This document shows, in pieces, positions 43,603-53,551 of a stretch of DNA of 64,000 nucleotides. Below the pieces are notes generated by a model that saw only the letters and a program-made list of their open reading frames with translations, searched no databases and was not told where the DNA came from. This DNA is from Psychrobacter cibarius. GTDB lineage: Bacteria > Pseudomonadota > Gammaproteobacteria > Pseudomonadales > Moraxellaceae. The first letter of the stretch is position 1. Each line of letters opens with the position of its first letter. Where the stretch lies: assembly GCF_016107535.1 (NCBI RefSeq), contig NZ_JABASQ010000004.1, positions 62,001-126,000 of the forward strand, read 5' to 3'. The translations under genes were made by a program, and so were the position numbers.

Positions 43603-44694
43603 ATGAAAGAATCCTTACGCCTGCGTTTAGACCAGATGGTAGACCGTTATGAAGAGGTCACCGCCTTATTATCAGATCCTAGTATCATCAGCGATAATAA
43701 TAAATTCCGTGAATTGTCTGTCGAGCACAGCGACTTGATGGATATCACCACTTTATGGCAGAACTATGTGCGTGCAGAAACGGATCAGGCTGATGCAGAG
43801 GCTATGCTGGCTGATGCATCAGATCCTGACATGAAAGAGATGATGATCGATGAGATTGATAACGCCCGCGAGACCATCGTAGAGATGGAAGAGGCGCTCA
43901 ATGTCATGATGCTACCAAAAGATCCGAATGATAAAGTGCCTGCTTTCTTGGAAATTCGTGCGGGTACAGGTGGTGATGAAGCCGCGATTTTCTCTGGTGA
44001 CTTGTTCCGAATGTACCAAAAATACGCGCAGACACAAGGCTGGACAGTGGAAGTATTGTCGGCAAGTGAAGGCGAGCATGGCGGTTATAAAGAAATCATC
44101 ACTCGCGTATCAGGCAACAGCGTGTATGGTCGCTTAAAGTTTGAATCTGGCGTACACCGTGTGCAGCGTGTGCCTGAAACCGAAAGCCAAGGTCGCGTGC
44201 ATACCTCAGCTTGTACCGTGGCGGTGATGCCTGAGGTTGAGATTGATGATACAGTGGATCTGAACCCAGCCGATATCCGCTTTGACACTTTCCGTTCAAG
44301 CGGTGCGGGTGGTCAGCACGTTAACACCACTGACTCAGCCGTACGTTTGACCCACATTCCAACGGGTACCGTGGTAGAGTGTCAGCAAGAGCGTAGCCAA
44401 CATAAAAACCGTGCGCAAGCGATGAAAATGCTGATTTCAAAGATCCAGCAAGTCAAAGTACAGGCGCAAGTTGATGCAGCAGATACCATACGCCGTGATT
44501 TGGTGGGTAGTGGCGATCGCTCAGAACGCATTCGCACTTATAATTTCCCACAAGGTCGCATGACCGATCACCGTATCAACCTGACGTTATACAAGCTTGA
44601 TGCCATTATGGAAGGCGACTTGGATGAGATTCTTGATGCACTGTTGCGTGAGCATCAGGCTGATTTGATGGCCAGTATCGGCGGTGGTGATTAG
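43603..44694 (+). CDS. prfA: Peptide chain release factor 1
   Basis: RF1 ends translation at UAA and UAG. This 363-residue protein has the catalytic G-G-Q at residues 236-238 ([10 protein letters not shown]) and the codon-reading tripeptide at P191-E192-T193 in R-V-P-E-T-E-S-Q-G, in the position of the P-x-T motif of RF1. The N-terminal coiled-coil domain and the C-terminal [10 protein letters not shown] segment are standard. In many bacteria prfA is followed by prmC, whose product methylates the G-G-Q glutamine; it is not adjacent here. It starts at an ATG with its own extended -10 promoter 39 bases upstream. Confidence 0.97.
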   Translation: MKESLRLRLDQMVDRYEEVTALLSDPSIISDNNKFRELSVEHSDLMDITTLWQNYVRAETDQADAEAMLADASDPDMKEMMIDEIDNARETIVEMEEALNVMMLPKDPNDKVPAFLEIRAGTGGDEAAIFSGDLFRMYQKYAQTQGWTVEVLSASEGEHGGYKEIITRVSGNSVYGRLKFESGVHRVQRVPETESQGRVHTSACTVAVMPEVEIDDTVDLNPADIRFDTFRSSGAGGQHVNTTDSAVRLTHIPTGTVVECQQERSQHKNRAQAMKMLISKIQQVKVQAQVDAADTIRRDLVGSGDRSERIRTYNFPQGRMTDHRINLTLYKLDAIMEGDLDEILDALLREHQADLMASIGGGD

Positions 44695-44762
44695 TAACCA
44701 TCAGGATATTAATGACTAGAGGCTCAATAGCTGGTCGTGAATCCATTAATTCATAAAAGCGT

Positions 44763-44795
44763 GACACTGTCTAGATGACAGTGTCTGTTTGTTTA
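44763..44795 (+). terminator. Hairpin after prfA
   Basis: GACACTGTC (44763-44771) and GACAGTGTC (44777-44785) form a nine-bp perfect stem with a five-base loop, followed by a T-rich TGTTTGTTTAT stretch. A probable terminator. Confidence 0.65.
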
Positions 44796-44895
44796 TAGCT
44801 GTTTTTTTACGGCTATCAACTATGATAATAAGTATAGATTTAATTTTGCAGTTTTCGTTTATTCCATTTAATTACCTAACAATATTGAGAGTGTT

Positions 44896-46428
44896 ATGTC
44901 AAAGCACAACAATCAGAATCAAGAGCAAGCCCCAGAAGACGCTAACGAGCTAATTGCTCAGCTGCAAGCCAAGCTAGACGATATCAGTGCTTCAGGCAAA
45001 CAGCCGTATCCAAATACATTTAAACGTACTGATTATGCGCAAGATTTGCAAACTGCTTTTGACGGCGTCTCAAAACAAGAAATTGAAGAAAAAGCGGCGA
45101 ATGGCGAAAAAACACAGGTCAACGTGGCAGGTCGCGTCATGCTGAACCGTGGTGCCTTTATTGTTATTCAAGACATGACGGGTCGCATTCAGTTATATGT
45201 TGCACGCAAAGAGTTGGATCCAGAGACGTTAGCGGCCATTAAATCACTAGATTTGGGTGATATTGTTGGCGTATCAGGCTACATCGGTCGCTCAGGCAAA
45301 GGCGACTTATATGTGCATATCGAAGAGTTTCAGTTATTGACTAAAGCGCTACGTCCAATGCCAAACAAGTTTCATGGTTTAGCTGATGTCGAAGCGCGCT
45401 ATCGTAATCGTCATCTTGATTTGATGACCAATGAGACGACTCGTGATACCTTTATGATTCGCAGTCAAGTCATTAGCGGCATTCGCAAGTTTATGTTAAA
45501 TGAGCGTTTCATGGAAGTTGAGACGCCGATGATGCATCCTATCCCAGGTGGTGCGGTGGCGCGTCCATTTGTGACTCATCATAACGCTCTAGATATGCCT
45601 TTATATCTGCGTATCGCGCCTGAGCTTTACTTGAAGCGCTTAGTCGTTGGTGGTTTTGAAAGGGTGTTCGAGATTAACCGCAGCTTCCGTAACGAAGGTG
45701 TATCAACTCGCCATAATCCTGAATTTACCATGATTGAATTTTATCAAGCTTATGCTGATTATCATGACTTGATGGATTTGACCGAACGCTTATTTAATGA
45801 ATTGGCGATGGATATTTTGGGCACGACTGAGATTACTTATCAAGAAGAAGCCATCAGTCTAAAAGCGCCATTTATACGTTTATCTATGTGTGATGCAATT
45901 GCAAAATATGCCGAAAATTTCGATATGGCACGTATCAATGACCGTGAATATCTGGCAGAGTATGCCTCGACAACGCTTAAACAGCAAGTGAAAGAGGTGT
46001 TTGGTGTGGGCAAACTACAGACCATCATCTTTGAAGAAACCGCTGAACACCAATTGCGTCAGCCAACTTTCATCACTGAATATCCAGCGGAAACTTCACC
46101 ACTGGCACGCCGTAGTGATGACAATCCTGAAATCACCGATCGTTTTGAGCTATTCATCGGGGGTCGTGAACTGGCAAACGGCTTTAGCGAGCTTAATGAT
46201 CCTGCTGATCAGGCAGAACGCTTCCGTGGACAAGTCGCTGAAAAAGACGCTGGTGATGATGAAGCGATGCATTTTGATGAAGAATACATCGAAGCGCTGT
46301 CTTATGGCTTACCACCAACCGCAGGTGAAGGTATCGGTATTGACCGTTTAGTGATGTTGTTTACCGATTCGGCTAGTATCCGTGATGTGATTTTGTTCCC
46401 GCATATGCGCCGCAAGTTAGAAAGCTAA
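44896..46428 (+). CDS. lysS: Lysyl-tRNA synthetase, class II
   Basis: 510 residues. The OB-fold anticodon domain (about residues 75-160; [10 protein letters not shown]) precedes the class II catalytic core with motif 1 ([11 protein letters not shown]), motif 2 ([15 protein letters not shown]) and motif 3 ([11 protein letters not shown]). It charges tRNA-Lys with lysine. The first 30 residues are a charged, Gln/Asn-rich extension. A hairpin-containing leader separates it from the next gene. Standard single-copy essential gene. Confidence 0.97.
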   Translation: MSKHNNQNQEQAPEDANELIAQLQAKLDDISASGKQPYPNTFKRTDYAQDLQTAFDGVSKQEIEEKAANGEKTQVNVAGRVMLNRGAFIVIQDMTGRIQLYVARKELDPETLAAIKSLDLGDIVGVSGYIGRSGKGDLYVHIEEFQLLTKALRPMPNKFHGLADVEARYRNRHLDLMTNETTRDTFMIRSQVISGIRKFMLNERFMEVETPMMHPIPGGAVARPFVTHHNALDMPLYLRIAPELYLKRLVVGGFERVFEINRSFRNEGVSTRHNPEFTMIEFYQAYADYHDLMDLTERLFNELAMDILGTTEITYQEEAISLKAPFIRLSMCDAIAKYAENFDMARINDREYLAEYASTTLKQQVKEVFGVGKLQTIIFEETAEHQLRQPTFITEYPAETSPLARRSDDNPEITDRFELFIGGRELANGFSELNDPADQAERFRGQVAEKDAGDDEAMHFDEEYIEALSYGLPPTAGEGIGIDRLVMLFTDSASIRDVILFPHMRRKLES

Positions 46429-46455
46429 AACTAGTTTACTTGCCATAAATCCATG

Positions 46456-46510
46456 CTGGGACTAAACTGAACATAAGAAAGCTCTTTTGCTTTCAATGGA
46501 ATGGTCCCAG
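46456..46510 (+). other. Two-part hairpin in the leader of the 420-residue protein gene
   Basis: CTGGGAC (46456-46462) pairs with GTCCCAG (46504-46510) and encloses a second hairpin GAAAGC (46477-46482) with GCTTTC (46489-46494). A short T-rich stretch follows. It may be a terminator for lysS or a structured leader of the gene at 46543. Confidence 0.45.
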
Positions 46511-46542
46511 ATTCTTTATGAGACCTCATTTATAGGGACATC

Positions 46543-47805
46543 ATGGATAATCAGCACGCGTCACCCTCACTTTGGCAACAAATGATTCAACAAAGTTTCT
46601 TATCTTTGTATGAGTTACCAGCAGATAAAACAACCAATCCTGAGCAGTTTCAAGGTTATGATTTCGTTTTTGAGTTTTCTGGCGCTATCATTTATTTGAT
46701 AGTCAATGATGTGGTGATGCAAGCGAGTAGGCAAAAAGTAGACAGCGCTCAAGTTCGTGAGTGGAGAAAAGAAGTCGTCAACCAACTAATTAAGCGTCAC
46801 GCTCAGCTTTATCTAAAAAACGATAAGTCGATGGCAGAAAGTAATACCTCGGCAGCTGGTAAGAATGTTTATTTCATTGGTTTGACGTCACTGTCTGTCA
46901 CGCATCAAGATGATAAACCACAAGCATCCTCGCATACGGTTGATTATGAATATGGTAGTCAGTTTTTTGCTGAAGACTGTGTTTTAGATCTGGATGATGA
47001 GCAGAGTGTCTTACAGGTATTTAGCCATCAAAACTTTGTCGATACCATCAGCCAATTGGTTACGCCAAGCGATTTGTCCGCATTTTTAGACTTTCATCGC
47101 AGCCAGCTGACAGGGTTTGAGTCATTCCAAGACGAATCGACATTACTTACCCAGTTTTTACAGTCGCCTGACTTTCATCAAAGAGCGATTAGGGTGCAAG
47201 ATCAATTGATTGACAATCAGTTGATCGATCAGATTGAGCAACGCTTGCTCAAAGCTACAGAACCAGATCAGGCAGTCTTTGCCAAAGCACTCATGGCTGA
47301 GATTCAGAAAAATACTCGAATGTGGTACAAGCTGTTTAATAGTTTGATCAAAAATTATTATGAGGCAGGTCAACCACTACCAAAAGAGCCAGTCGATATT
47401 TTGGTCGATGAGTCAATGTATACTTACGCTTGTTTGGTTGAAAAAATCTTAGCTTACAAAACGATGGATCAAGACTCTCGCTGGAATGGTTATGTCTGTC
47501 ATGAGCACTCTTATCACGTGTTTGGACGCCATTATCTGATGGTTTTCTATGCGCAAGATGATAATAGTTCGCTGAGTGCTGACAAGGTGCGCACGTCTCA
47601 ACAAGATTTGTTGTTGGAGCTCAATGCTCAAATGCAGGATCCAGTGATGGATGATTTATTTTTGATTGGCGTAGAGTTTAGACCTTGTGATGATAGCGTC
47701 AATACAGAGGTGCATTTGGATGCCTTTTATCAAAAAGGCTCAGTGATTGACGCCAATACTCAGCGCTTATACGAACGTTTAGCACAACTTCAAGCGCAGT
47801 TATAA
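46543..47805 (+). CDS. Conserved-looking hypothetical protein, 420 residues
   Basis: A soluble protein without signal peptide or membrane helix. I recognise no family. It is acidic, glutamine-rich and likely all-helical in its middle: F-L-D-F-H-R-S-Q-L, then a long helix A-I-R-V-Q-D-Q-L-I-D-N-Q-L-I-D-Q-I-E-Q-R. The last third has a mixed alpha/beta look (W-N-G-Y-V-C-H-E-H-S-Y-H-V-F-G-R-H-Y). Codon use and length support a real gene, and it sits between lysS and dnaX on the same strand, 69 bp before dnaX. AGGGACATC precedes the ATG. Confidence 0.65.
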   Translation: MDNQHASPSLWQQMIQQSFLSLYELPADKTTNPEQFQGYDFVFEFSGAIIYLIVNDVVMQASRQKVDSAQVREWRKEVVNQLIKRHAQLYLKNDKSMAESNTSAAGKNVYFIGLTSLSVTHQDDKPQASSHTVDYEYGSQFFAEDCVLDLDDEQSVLQVFSHQNFVDTISQLVTPSDLSAFLDFHRSQLTGFESFQDESTLLTQFLQSPDFHQRAIRVQDQLIDNQLIDQIEQRLLKATEPDQAVFAKALMAEIQKNTRMWYKLFNSLIKNYYEAGQPLPKEPVDILVDESMYTYACLVEKILAYKTMDQDSRWNGYVCHEHSYHVFGRHYLMVFYAQDDNSSLSADKVRTSQQDLLLELNAQMQDPVMDDLFLIGVEFRPCDDSVNTEVHLDAFYQKGSVIDANTQRLYERLAQLQAQL

Positions 47806-47874
47806 TCTAAACCTAATATAGCTTACTGGTTTGACACTCCATCTATATTTGTATTATTCACATTGGCATTTATT

Positions 47875-49905
47875 ATGACGCAGCAATATCAAGTTTTAGC
47901 GCGCAAATACCGTCCAAAAAACTTTCACGAGTTGATTGGGCAAACGCATGTTTCTCAAGCACTGATTAATGCGATTGATTATAACCGTTTGCATCATGCT
48001 TACCTCTTTACGGGCACACGCGGTGTGGGTAAGACCACGATCGCGCGTATCTTATCTAAATGTTTGAACTGCGATACGGGTATCACTAGTACGCCTTGCG
48101 GTGTGTGTGATAACTGCGTGGCAATCGATCAAGGGCGATTTATCGATCTTATCGAGATTGATGCGGCATCCCGTACCAAAGTAGAAGACACACGAGAGTT
48201 GCTGGATAATGTGCCGTATGCGCCAAGTCAGGGGCGTTATAAAGTATACCTGATTGATGAAGTGCATATGTTGTCCACACACAGTTTTAATGCGCTTCTT
48301 AAAACTTTGGAAGAACCCCCTGAGCATGTAAAATTCTTACTTGCCACGACTGATCCGCAAAAATTGCCGATTACCATTATTTCGCGCTGTTTGCAGTTTG
48401 TGCTACGTCCGCTACCGCAAACGTTACTCAGCGAGCATTTGGCAAATGTTCTTACCCAAGAGCAGGTGGGTTATACGCAGCCTGCACTCTGGCAATTGGC
48501 CAGCGCCGCCAAAGGCTCGGTACGTGATGCGTTGTCATTGACCGATCAGGCCATTGCTTTTGGTCAAGGTGCGCTCGATGATGTCACTGTAAACGCCATG
48601 CTTGGCTTAATTGATGCGGCTGATTTGGTCAGTCTGATTACAGATATTTATAACCATGACAAGTCTGCTGTTGCTGCACATATCGAGCAAATGCGCGCGC
48701 AAATGGTTGATGCGACGAGTATGTTTGATGGTCTTACTGAATTACTGCATCAATTGGCGTTGACCCAGCTGCTTCCTGAAGTGGCATTAAATGTGAATGA
48801 GGCGCAGGCGCAAGATATCAACACGCTTGCGCAGCATATGAGTCCAGATGTTCTGCAACTGTATTATGAGATTGTCGTGCAAGCACGTGAAGGTGTTAAG
48901 CTTGCGAGCACACCAATGCAAGCGCTGGAAATGTGCATTTTACGCCTGCTGGCATTTCGTCCGTTGCCAGTCGATGAGATATTAAATCATACTTATGCTG
49001 GCTCTGTAGCACATGAAGTACCAGCTATAGAAGATGGGACATCTACACCTTCTACACAGTCATTGAATAAGTCATCAAATAGCCAATCGGCTTCTGCACC
49101 GCCATTACAGTCTTATGGCGTTGATTATCAAGCACGAAATAATGATGATTTGCAAGTCGAGACCTATGACAATATTGAGCCAAGTTTGGCTCAAAATTCT
49201 GAGCAAAATCATGATGTATTAGTCACTAACCCTGAACCCGTTGTTGAGCCTGAACCCGTTGTTGAACCTGAACCCGTTGTTGAACCTGAACCCGTTGTTG
49301 AACCTGAACCCGTTGTTGAACCTGAACCCGTTGTTGAACCTGAACCCGTTGTTGAACCTGAACCCGTTGTTGAACCTGAACCCGTTGTTGAACCTGAACC
49401 CGTTGTTGAACCTGAACCCGTTGTTGAACCTGATGCAAATAATTCTCAGTTAACAACGCAACTGGATGATCCTCGTACTTTGCTGCGTTGCTCACCGCAA
49501 GAACTGCTAGGTGAGTGGACACCAGAAAAATGGGATTATTGGCTACAAACGGCTCGTGAAGCGGAGATATTGGCTCAAGACGAATTGGCACTTGCGCGTC
49601 AAGGCATGATGACGGGCTTATGCGATGGCAAGGCAATATTTATAACAAGTGTAGATAGTCGGCATTTACAAACCACTTTTCAGCAATTAGCGGCTAAACT
49701 GCAACAGCAGTTCACCCAAGCAGAAATTGACTTGCAAATCGATGGCAGTGTCATGCAAGCAGAGGATAAGACGCCTGAGCGTCGCCAACAAAAGCGCTTG
49801 GTGCAAGCCAAAACGGTTGCAGAAGCAAGACTGCTTGCTACGCCTGTGATGCAGTATTTGAATGAGCGCGGTGAAGGAAAAATGGGTAAGGTTCAGTTGT
49901 ATTAA
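47875..49905 (+). CDS. dnaX: DNA polymerase III subunit tau/gamma
   Basis: DnaX is the ATPase of the clamp loader. From the ATG at 47875 ([14 protein letters not shown]) it is 676 residues; a TTG at 47863 is in frame but unlikely. Walker A is G-T-R-G-V-G-K-T-T at about residues 43-51, the four-cysteine zinc module runs from C-L-N-C to C-G-V-C-D-N-C, and Walker B and sensor 1 follow ([15 protein letters not shown]). Domain III ends near residue 370. A Ser/Gln linker then holds eleven P-E-P-V-V-E repeats before the tau-specific C-terminal domain that contacts the polymerase alpha subunit. I saw no obvious A-rich slippery site for making gamma. Confidence 0.96.
   Translation: MTQQYQVLARKYRPKNFHELIGQTHVSQALINAIDYNRLHHAYLFTGTRGVGKTTIARILSKCLNCDTGITSTPCGVCDNCVAIDQGRFIDLIEIDAASRTKVEDTRELLDNVPYAPSQGRYKVYLIDEVHMLSTHSFNALLKTLEEPPEHVKFLLATTDPQKLPITIISRCLQFVLRPLPQTLLSEHLANVLTQEQVGYTQPALWQLASAAKGSVRDALSLTDQAIAFGQGALDDVTVNAMLGLIDAADLVSLITDIYNHDKSAVAAHIEQMRAQMVDATSMFDGLTELLHQLALTQLLPEVALNVNEAQAQDINTLAQHMSPDVLQLYYEIVVQAREGVKLASTPMQALEMCILRLLAFRPLPVDEILNHTYAGSVAHEVPAIEDGTSTPSTQSLNKSSNSQSASAPPLQSYGVDYQARNNDDLQVETYDNIEPSLAQNSEQNHDVLVTNPEPVVEPEPVVEPEPVVEPEPVVEPEPVVEPEPVVEPEPVVEPEPVVEPEPVVEPEPVVEPEPVVEPDANNSQLTTQLDDPRTLLRCSPQELLGEWTPEKWDYWLQTAREAEILAQDELALARQGMMTGLCDGKAIFITSVDSRHLQTTFQQLAAKLQQQFTQAEIDLQIDGSVMQAEDKTPERRQQKRLVQAKTVAEARLLATPVMQYLNERGEGKMGKVQLY
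49234..49431 (+). repeat. Eleven tandem copies of an 18-bp unit inside dnaX
   Basis: The unit is GAACCCGTTGTTGAACCT, encoding E-P-V-V-E-P. All eleven copies are identical except for one base in the first (GAG for GAA). The 198-bp tract encodes a negatively charged, proline-rich linker between the tau ATPase part and the tau C-terminal domain. Because the unit is a multiple of three, gain or loss of copies keeps the frame. Confidence 0.95.
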
Positions 49906-49974
49906 ACAGTCAGAAAAACTGTTGTTAAAATTATTTAAAAGTCTATATAGTTATTAAATACAACTTTCATATAA

Positions 49975-50016
49975 AATATCAAGGCGATGTTGTACTATCG
50001 CCTTGATATTTTTGTT
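49975..50016 (+). terminator. Terminator after dnaX
   Basis: AATATCAAGGCGAT (49975-49988) and ATCGCCTTGATATT (49997-50010) form a 14-bp stem with an eight-base loop, then a T run. Confidence 0.85.
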
Positions 50017-50090
50017 TTTATTGCGAATTAAATGGGCTTTTTTAAACAAGAGAGAAATATTTAATAACGATAAAATAAATTAAGATTCGC

Positions 50091-50096
50091 TATAAT
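50091..50096 (+). promoter_or_regulatory. Possible -10 box upstream of the LysR regulator gene
   Basis: A perfect TATAAT lies 43 bases before the ATG at 50140. No good -35 is present, as is common for autoregulated genes. Confidence 0.4.
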
Positions 50097-50139
50097 GGTT
50101 AAGTTATATTAAAAACTGAAATGAAGTTTAGGTGAGAAT

Positions 50140-51039
50140 ATGTTGGATAATTTACGCGGTATGGCTGTGTTCGCCAGTGTGGTTGGACATGGCTCTTTTA
50201 GTGGCTCTGCTCGTGAGCTTGGCATTACAACCAGTGCAGTCAGTCAGCAAATCCGCTCATTAGAAAATGAGCTGGGCGTCGTGCTATTACACCGCTCAAC
50301 TCGTAAGCTGAGCTTAACAGAAGCTGGCGAAAGTTTTTATGAAGCCGCAAAGGATGTGGTAAGTGCTGCTGAGCAAGGGCGGATTAAGGTCAATCAGTTA
50401 CGTGATGAGTTGGCAGGCAGCTTACGAGTGGCGACAACACCGGAGCTTGGCGTTAATCACATCTTGCCGGCACTCTCTACGTGGATGGCGGCACATGATG
50501 ATCTTAGCATTACCTATCTAGCAGACAACCACTATATTGACATGATTGATGAGCGGATCGATATTGCGATTCGTATGAGTCCATCGATTAATGACTCGAG
50601 CCTCAGCAGTCATCCATTGACCGATGTGCGCCAAATGTTGGTTGCTTCACCGCAGTACCTACGCCAACATACCAAACTGCAGACGCCTAAAGATTTGGCT
50701 GACCATCAGCTGATTTGTATTGAAATCATGAAAGATGCCAATCAAATTGATCTCATTCAGACAGAAACGGGTAAAAAGACGCGTACGAAAATGAATTCAC
50801 GCATTTATACCAATAATGTCTTTATGGCGACCACCTTGGCAAAAGAAGGTCATGGCTTGGTTAGAATGATGGAAATGGACATCAAAAAAGAGCTTGAAAA
50901 TGGTGACTTGGTCGAAGTGTTGACCGGTTATCAATTACCAAGTTTTGTACTATATGCCGTCACCTTAAACCGTGATCAACAGCCAGCCAAAATCACTCGC
51001 TGTTTAGAGGTGTTAAAAAAGTACTTTCATGCCAATTAA
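50140..51039 (+). CDS. LysR-family transcriptional regulator
   Basis: 299 residues. The N-terminal winged helix-turn-helix has the LysR pattern: S-G-S-A-R-E-L-G-I-T-T-S-A-V-S-Q-Q-I, then L-E-N-E-L-G-V-V-L-L-H-R-S-T-R. The rest is the two-lobed effector-binding domain, of the type found in the subgroup related to DmlR/CrgA (L-R-V-A-T-T-P-E-L-G). Target genes and effector are unknown; LysR genes usually control a divergent neighbour, but the gene upstream here is dnaX on the same strand, so the target may lie elsewhere. GGTGAG precedes the ATG. Confidence 0.9.
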   Translation: MLDNLRGMAVFASVVGHGSFSGSARELGITTSAVSQQIRSLENELGVVLLHRSTRKLSLTEAGESFYEAAKDVVSAAEQGRIKVNQLRDELAGSLRVATTPELGVNHILPALSTWMAAHDDLSITYLADNHYIDMIDERIDIAIRMSPSINDSSLSSHPLTDVRQMLVASPQYLRQHTKLQTPKDLADHQLICIEIMKDANQIDLIQTETGKKTRTKMNSRIYTNNVFMATTLAKEGHGLVRMMEMDIKKELENGDLVEVLTGYQLPSFVLYAVTLNRDQQPAKITRCLEVLKKYFHAN

Positions 51040-51089
51040 GTGACGTTTGAATAACGCACCATAGAGAGTAGTTTAAAACCTCCAAAAGC

Positions 51090-51127
51090 AAAAAGCCTAT
51101 AGACATATTATCTATAGGCTTTTTTAG
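51090..51127. terminator. Bidirectional terminator between the LysR gene and argD
   Basis: AAAAAGCCTATAGA (51090-51103) and TCTATAGGCTTTTT (51111-51124) are perfect complements with a seven-base loop. It serves both convergent genes. Confidence 0.85.
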
Positions 51128-51153
51128 TGTTAGCGTTTAGTGTGACCAATCAT

Positions 51154-52335
51154 TTAAAATGATGGTTTTAGCAAGTCAATCAAACGCTCAGCCACTTGTG
51201 TGCTCTCATCGCGGCTCATATTAAGCGGCGGTAGCAAGCGCACAACATGCCCACCAGTGACATTGATGATTAGCTTTTGCTCATCACGCGCACGATCAAC
51301 CAACTGACTACAGTCCATGTCTTCAGGCAAAGCGATACCAATCATCATACCTGCACCACGACTGCTGACGCCGTATTGTCCTAGTGTATCGACCAGCGTC
51401 TCACGAATAAACAGCCCTTCGGTTACGGCATTGGTCATGATATCACTGTTAGCCAATACGTCATATACGCTATGTACCACACGACTGGCTAGCGGCGTGC
51501 CGCCATAAGTAGAGCCATGGCTACCAGCACCAAACAGACCATTAGCGCGGCCACGTACCATACATGCGCCTACTGGAAAACCGTTACCCAAGCCCTTAGC
51601 TGTCGTCAATACATCAGGACGCGCATTACTATGTTGATAAGCGAAGTATTTACCCGTACGGCCATTACCTGTTTGCACTTCATCCAGCATAAATAACCAG
51701 TTATGGGCTTCACACTCTGCTTGTAGTTCTTCAAGATACGTAAATCCGTTGGCAGCAGTATTTAAACCCCCTTCACCTTGAATAGGCTCTACAAAGATGG
51801 CGCAAATTTCATCATGATCTTGCGCAGCTTGCTTAATCGCGGCAATATCACCAAAGGGCACACGGATAAAATCATCATCTAATGTATAAAACCCTTCACG
51901 GGCTTTTGGATTGGCGGTGGCTGACAGTGATAGTAAGGTACGACCATGGAATGATTGCTCCATAACGATGACTTTTGGGCGTTTAAAACCTTGTTGATGT
52001 GCATACAACCGTGCAAGTTTGAGCGCTGCTTCGTTTGCTTCGGCACCGCTATTGGCAAAGAACACACTGTCCATTTGGGCAGCTGTACATAGTACTTCAC
52101 CCGCACGCTCTTGCCAGTCGATACCGAATAAGTTACTGGTATGTACTAAAGTCGCTGCTTGCTGTTGAATGGCATCAGTTACTTGCGGGTGGCAATGCCC
52201 TAAGCCGCATACGGCAATACCAGTCAGTGCATCTAAATAAGGCGTCTCATCTTTGGTGTATAGCCAACTGCCTGAACCGCGTGTAAAGCTGATTGGCTGA
52301 CGGTTATAAGTGGGCATAAGATAAGTAGCAGACAT
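51154..52335 (-). CDS. argD: Acetylornithine aminotransferase
   Basis: 393 residues from the ATG at 52335, eight bases after AAGGA. A class III PLP aminotransferase: D-A-L-T-G-I-A-V-C-G-L-G-H near the start, F-F-A-N-S-G-A-E-A-N-E-A-A for phosphate binding, L-D-E-V-Q-T-G for the pyridine-nitrogen Asp, and T-T-A-K-G-L-G-N-G-F-P with the Schiff-base lysine. ArgD makes N-acetylornithine in arginine synthesis and often also serves in lysine synthesis as DapC. A catabolic AstC role is possible, but no ast genes are nearby. Next gene upstream is yacG. Confidence 0.92.
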   Translation of the reverse strand: MSATYLMPTYNRQPISFTRGSGSWLYTKDETPYLDALTGIAVCGLGHCHPQVTDAIQQQAATLVHTSNLFGIDWQERAGEVLCTAAQMDSVFFANSGAEANEAALKLARLYAHQQGFKRPKVIVMEQSFHGRTLLSLSATANPKAREGFYTLDDDFIRVPFGDIAAIKQAAQDHDEICAIFVEPIQGEGGLNTAANGFTYLEELQAECEAHNWLFMLDEVQTGNGRTGKYFAYQHSNARPDVLTTAKGLGNGFPVGACMVRGRANGLFGAGSHGSTYGGTPLASRVVHSVYDVLANSDIMTNAVTEGLFIRETLVDTLGQYGVSSRGAGMMIGIALPEDMDCSQLVDRARDEQKLIINVTGGHVVRLLPPLNMSRDESTQVAERLIDLLKPSF

Positions 52336-52382
52336 ATAAAACATCCTTAAGATGATAAATTAGTTAAAAGAGAAGGTGTTGA

Positions 52383-52574
52383 TTATAGCTCGTCAGAAAA
52401 AGGCGTGGTTTCAGCAGGCAAGGTATAGTCTTCATTTGCCCATGCACCTAAGTCAATAAGTTTACATTGACTGCTACAAAACGGTTTGTACTTATTGTCT
52501 TGCCATGCTGTTTTAGTGCCACAACGTGGGCAAGGATAGGTTTTAGGAGAAGTATTGGGGGTAGATTCAGTCAT
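52383..52574 (-). CDS. yacG: DNA gyrase inhibitor YacG, zinc protein
   Basis: 63 residues with the YacG zinc site: C-P-R-C-G near residue 15 and F-C-S-S-Q-C-K about 16 residues later, followed by the diagnostic L-I-D-L-G-A-W-A-N-E-D-Y. YacG binds GyrB and blocks its DNA binding. It lies just upstream of argD on the same strand (47 bp between the yacG stop and the argD start), so the two may be co-transcribed. Confidence 0.93.
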   Translation of the reverse strand: MTESTPNTSPKTYPCPRCGTKTAWQDNKYKPFCSSQCKLIDLGAWANEDYTLPAETTPFSDEL

Positions 52575-52782
52575 GATAAGGGTGAGAGTATCCTTGATTT
52601 ATTTGTATGATTAATCTCATTAGCGAGCGGCAGTCGTTAAGTGGTCTATTTTCTTCTCATATGCGCTTGATAGACTACGATAGCGCGTTACTCGCAGTCG
52701 CTATATTACTATTGAAGTGGATTGGCTATATAATAGCATGCGCCCGAATAATGGCAAAAGACAAATACTTTAAGGATAGTAG

Positions 52783-53460
52783 ATGACGGACAATATTGAA
52801 CTTACGCATCAGCAACTGCGTGCATTTCAACCAGAAAAGCTTTCGGCACCACGTGATTTTATTGTGCCAAACCTCATTCACGACAATAAAAATAATATAC
52901 CTTTGGTATTAGAAATCGGTGCAGGGAAGGGCAAGCATGCGCTTGGCTTTGCCGCGAAGAATACTGATAAGCATTTGATTGCGATTGAACGTACGCGTAA
53001 TAAATTTGATGCTTTTGCCAAACTGGCAGTGCTACAAGATTCACCGAACTTAACTGCCATTCATGCTGATGCGATCGCATGGATTGTGTATGCCATTAAA
53101 CCCAATAGTGTCAGTAAAATCTTCATACTGTACCCCAATCCTGAACAGCACAATCCCAACCAGCAATGGCTAAACATGCCTTTCTTCGAGTTTCTATTGT
53201 CACGCTTACAAGTAGGTGGAGAGGTGGTACTAGTAACCAACATCGAAGCCTATATCAATAATGCAGAGCAGCAAGCAACGGAGATATGGTCGTTGCCTAA
53301 TGAGCGCTATCAAGTCGCTGATGACAGTCAGCGCACGCATTTTGAAATAAAATATTTAGCCCGTGGAGAGGTATGCTGGGAACTTATTATGCATAAGCCC
53401 GAGGGTTATAAAACTAGGTTTGATGAGTGGAAGGCCGACACTATGAATCAAGTTAAATAG
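52783..53460 (+). CDS. TrmB-like SAM-dependent methyltransferase
   Basis: 225 residues related to tRNA (guanine-N7) methyltransferase TrmB. The SAM site is L-E-I-G-A-G-K-G-K-H-A (about residues 43-53) and I-E-R-T-R-N-K-F-D follows. The TrmB motif for guanine (usually P-D-P-W-P-K-K-R-H) here reads Y-P-N-P-E-Q-H-N-P-N-Q-Q-W, losing the first Asp and the basic residues, while the late T-H-F-E motif (T-x-F-E in TrmB) is kept. It may methylate another RNA or small molecule, or be a divergent TrmB. Single gene with its own terminator-like hairpin. AAGGATAG precedes the ATG. Confidence 0.8.
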   Translation: MTDNIELTHQQLRAFQPEKLSAPRDFIVPNLIHDNKNNIPLVLEIGAGKGKHALGFAAKNTDKHLIAIERTRNKFDAFAKLAVLQDSPNLTAIHADAIAWIVYAIKPNSVSKIFILYPNPEQHNPNQQWLNMPFFEFLLSRLQVGGEVVLVTNIEAYINNAEQQATEIWSLPNERYQVADDSQRTHFEIKYLARGEVCWELIMHKPEGYKTRFDEWKADTMNQVK

Positions 53461-53488
53461 CCTAAGCAAATAAAAAGCTAAAAAATAA

Positions 53489-53515
53489 AACCGCCACAAA
53501 AAGGCGGTTCAAAAA
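53489..53515. terminator. Hairpin between the TrmB-like and ABC1-kinase genes
   Basis: AACCGCC (53489-53495) and GGCGGTT (53503-53509) form a 7-bp GC-rich stem between convergent genes. T tracts are weak on the plus strand; on the minus strand the stem runs into TTTATTTTTT. Confidence 0.6.
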
Positions 53516-53551
53516 TTACTTACTATTAGAGAAAATTTTCTTAAGTCAAAA

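Noticed and set aside
49234-49431. CRISPR-like direct repeats
   Set aside because: The units are contiguous with no spacers and are translated as part of dnaX.
49226-49636. Open frame of 136 residues on the minus strand across the dnaX repeats
   Set aside because: It is produced by the 18-bp periodicity, which leaves several frames open. It has repetitive V-Q-Q-R-Q-like content, no ribosome site, and lies inside a certain gene.
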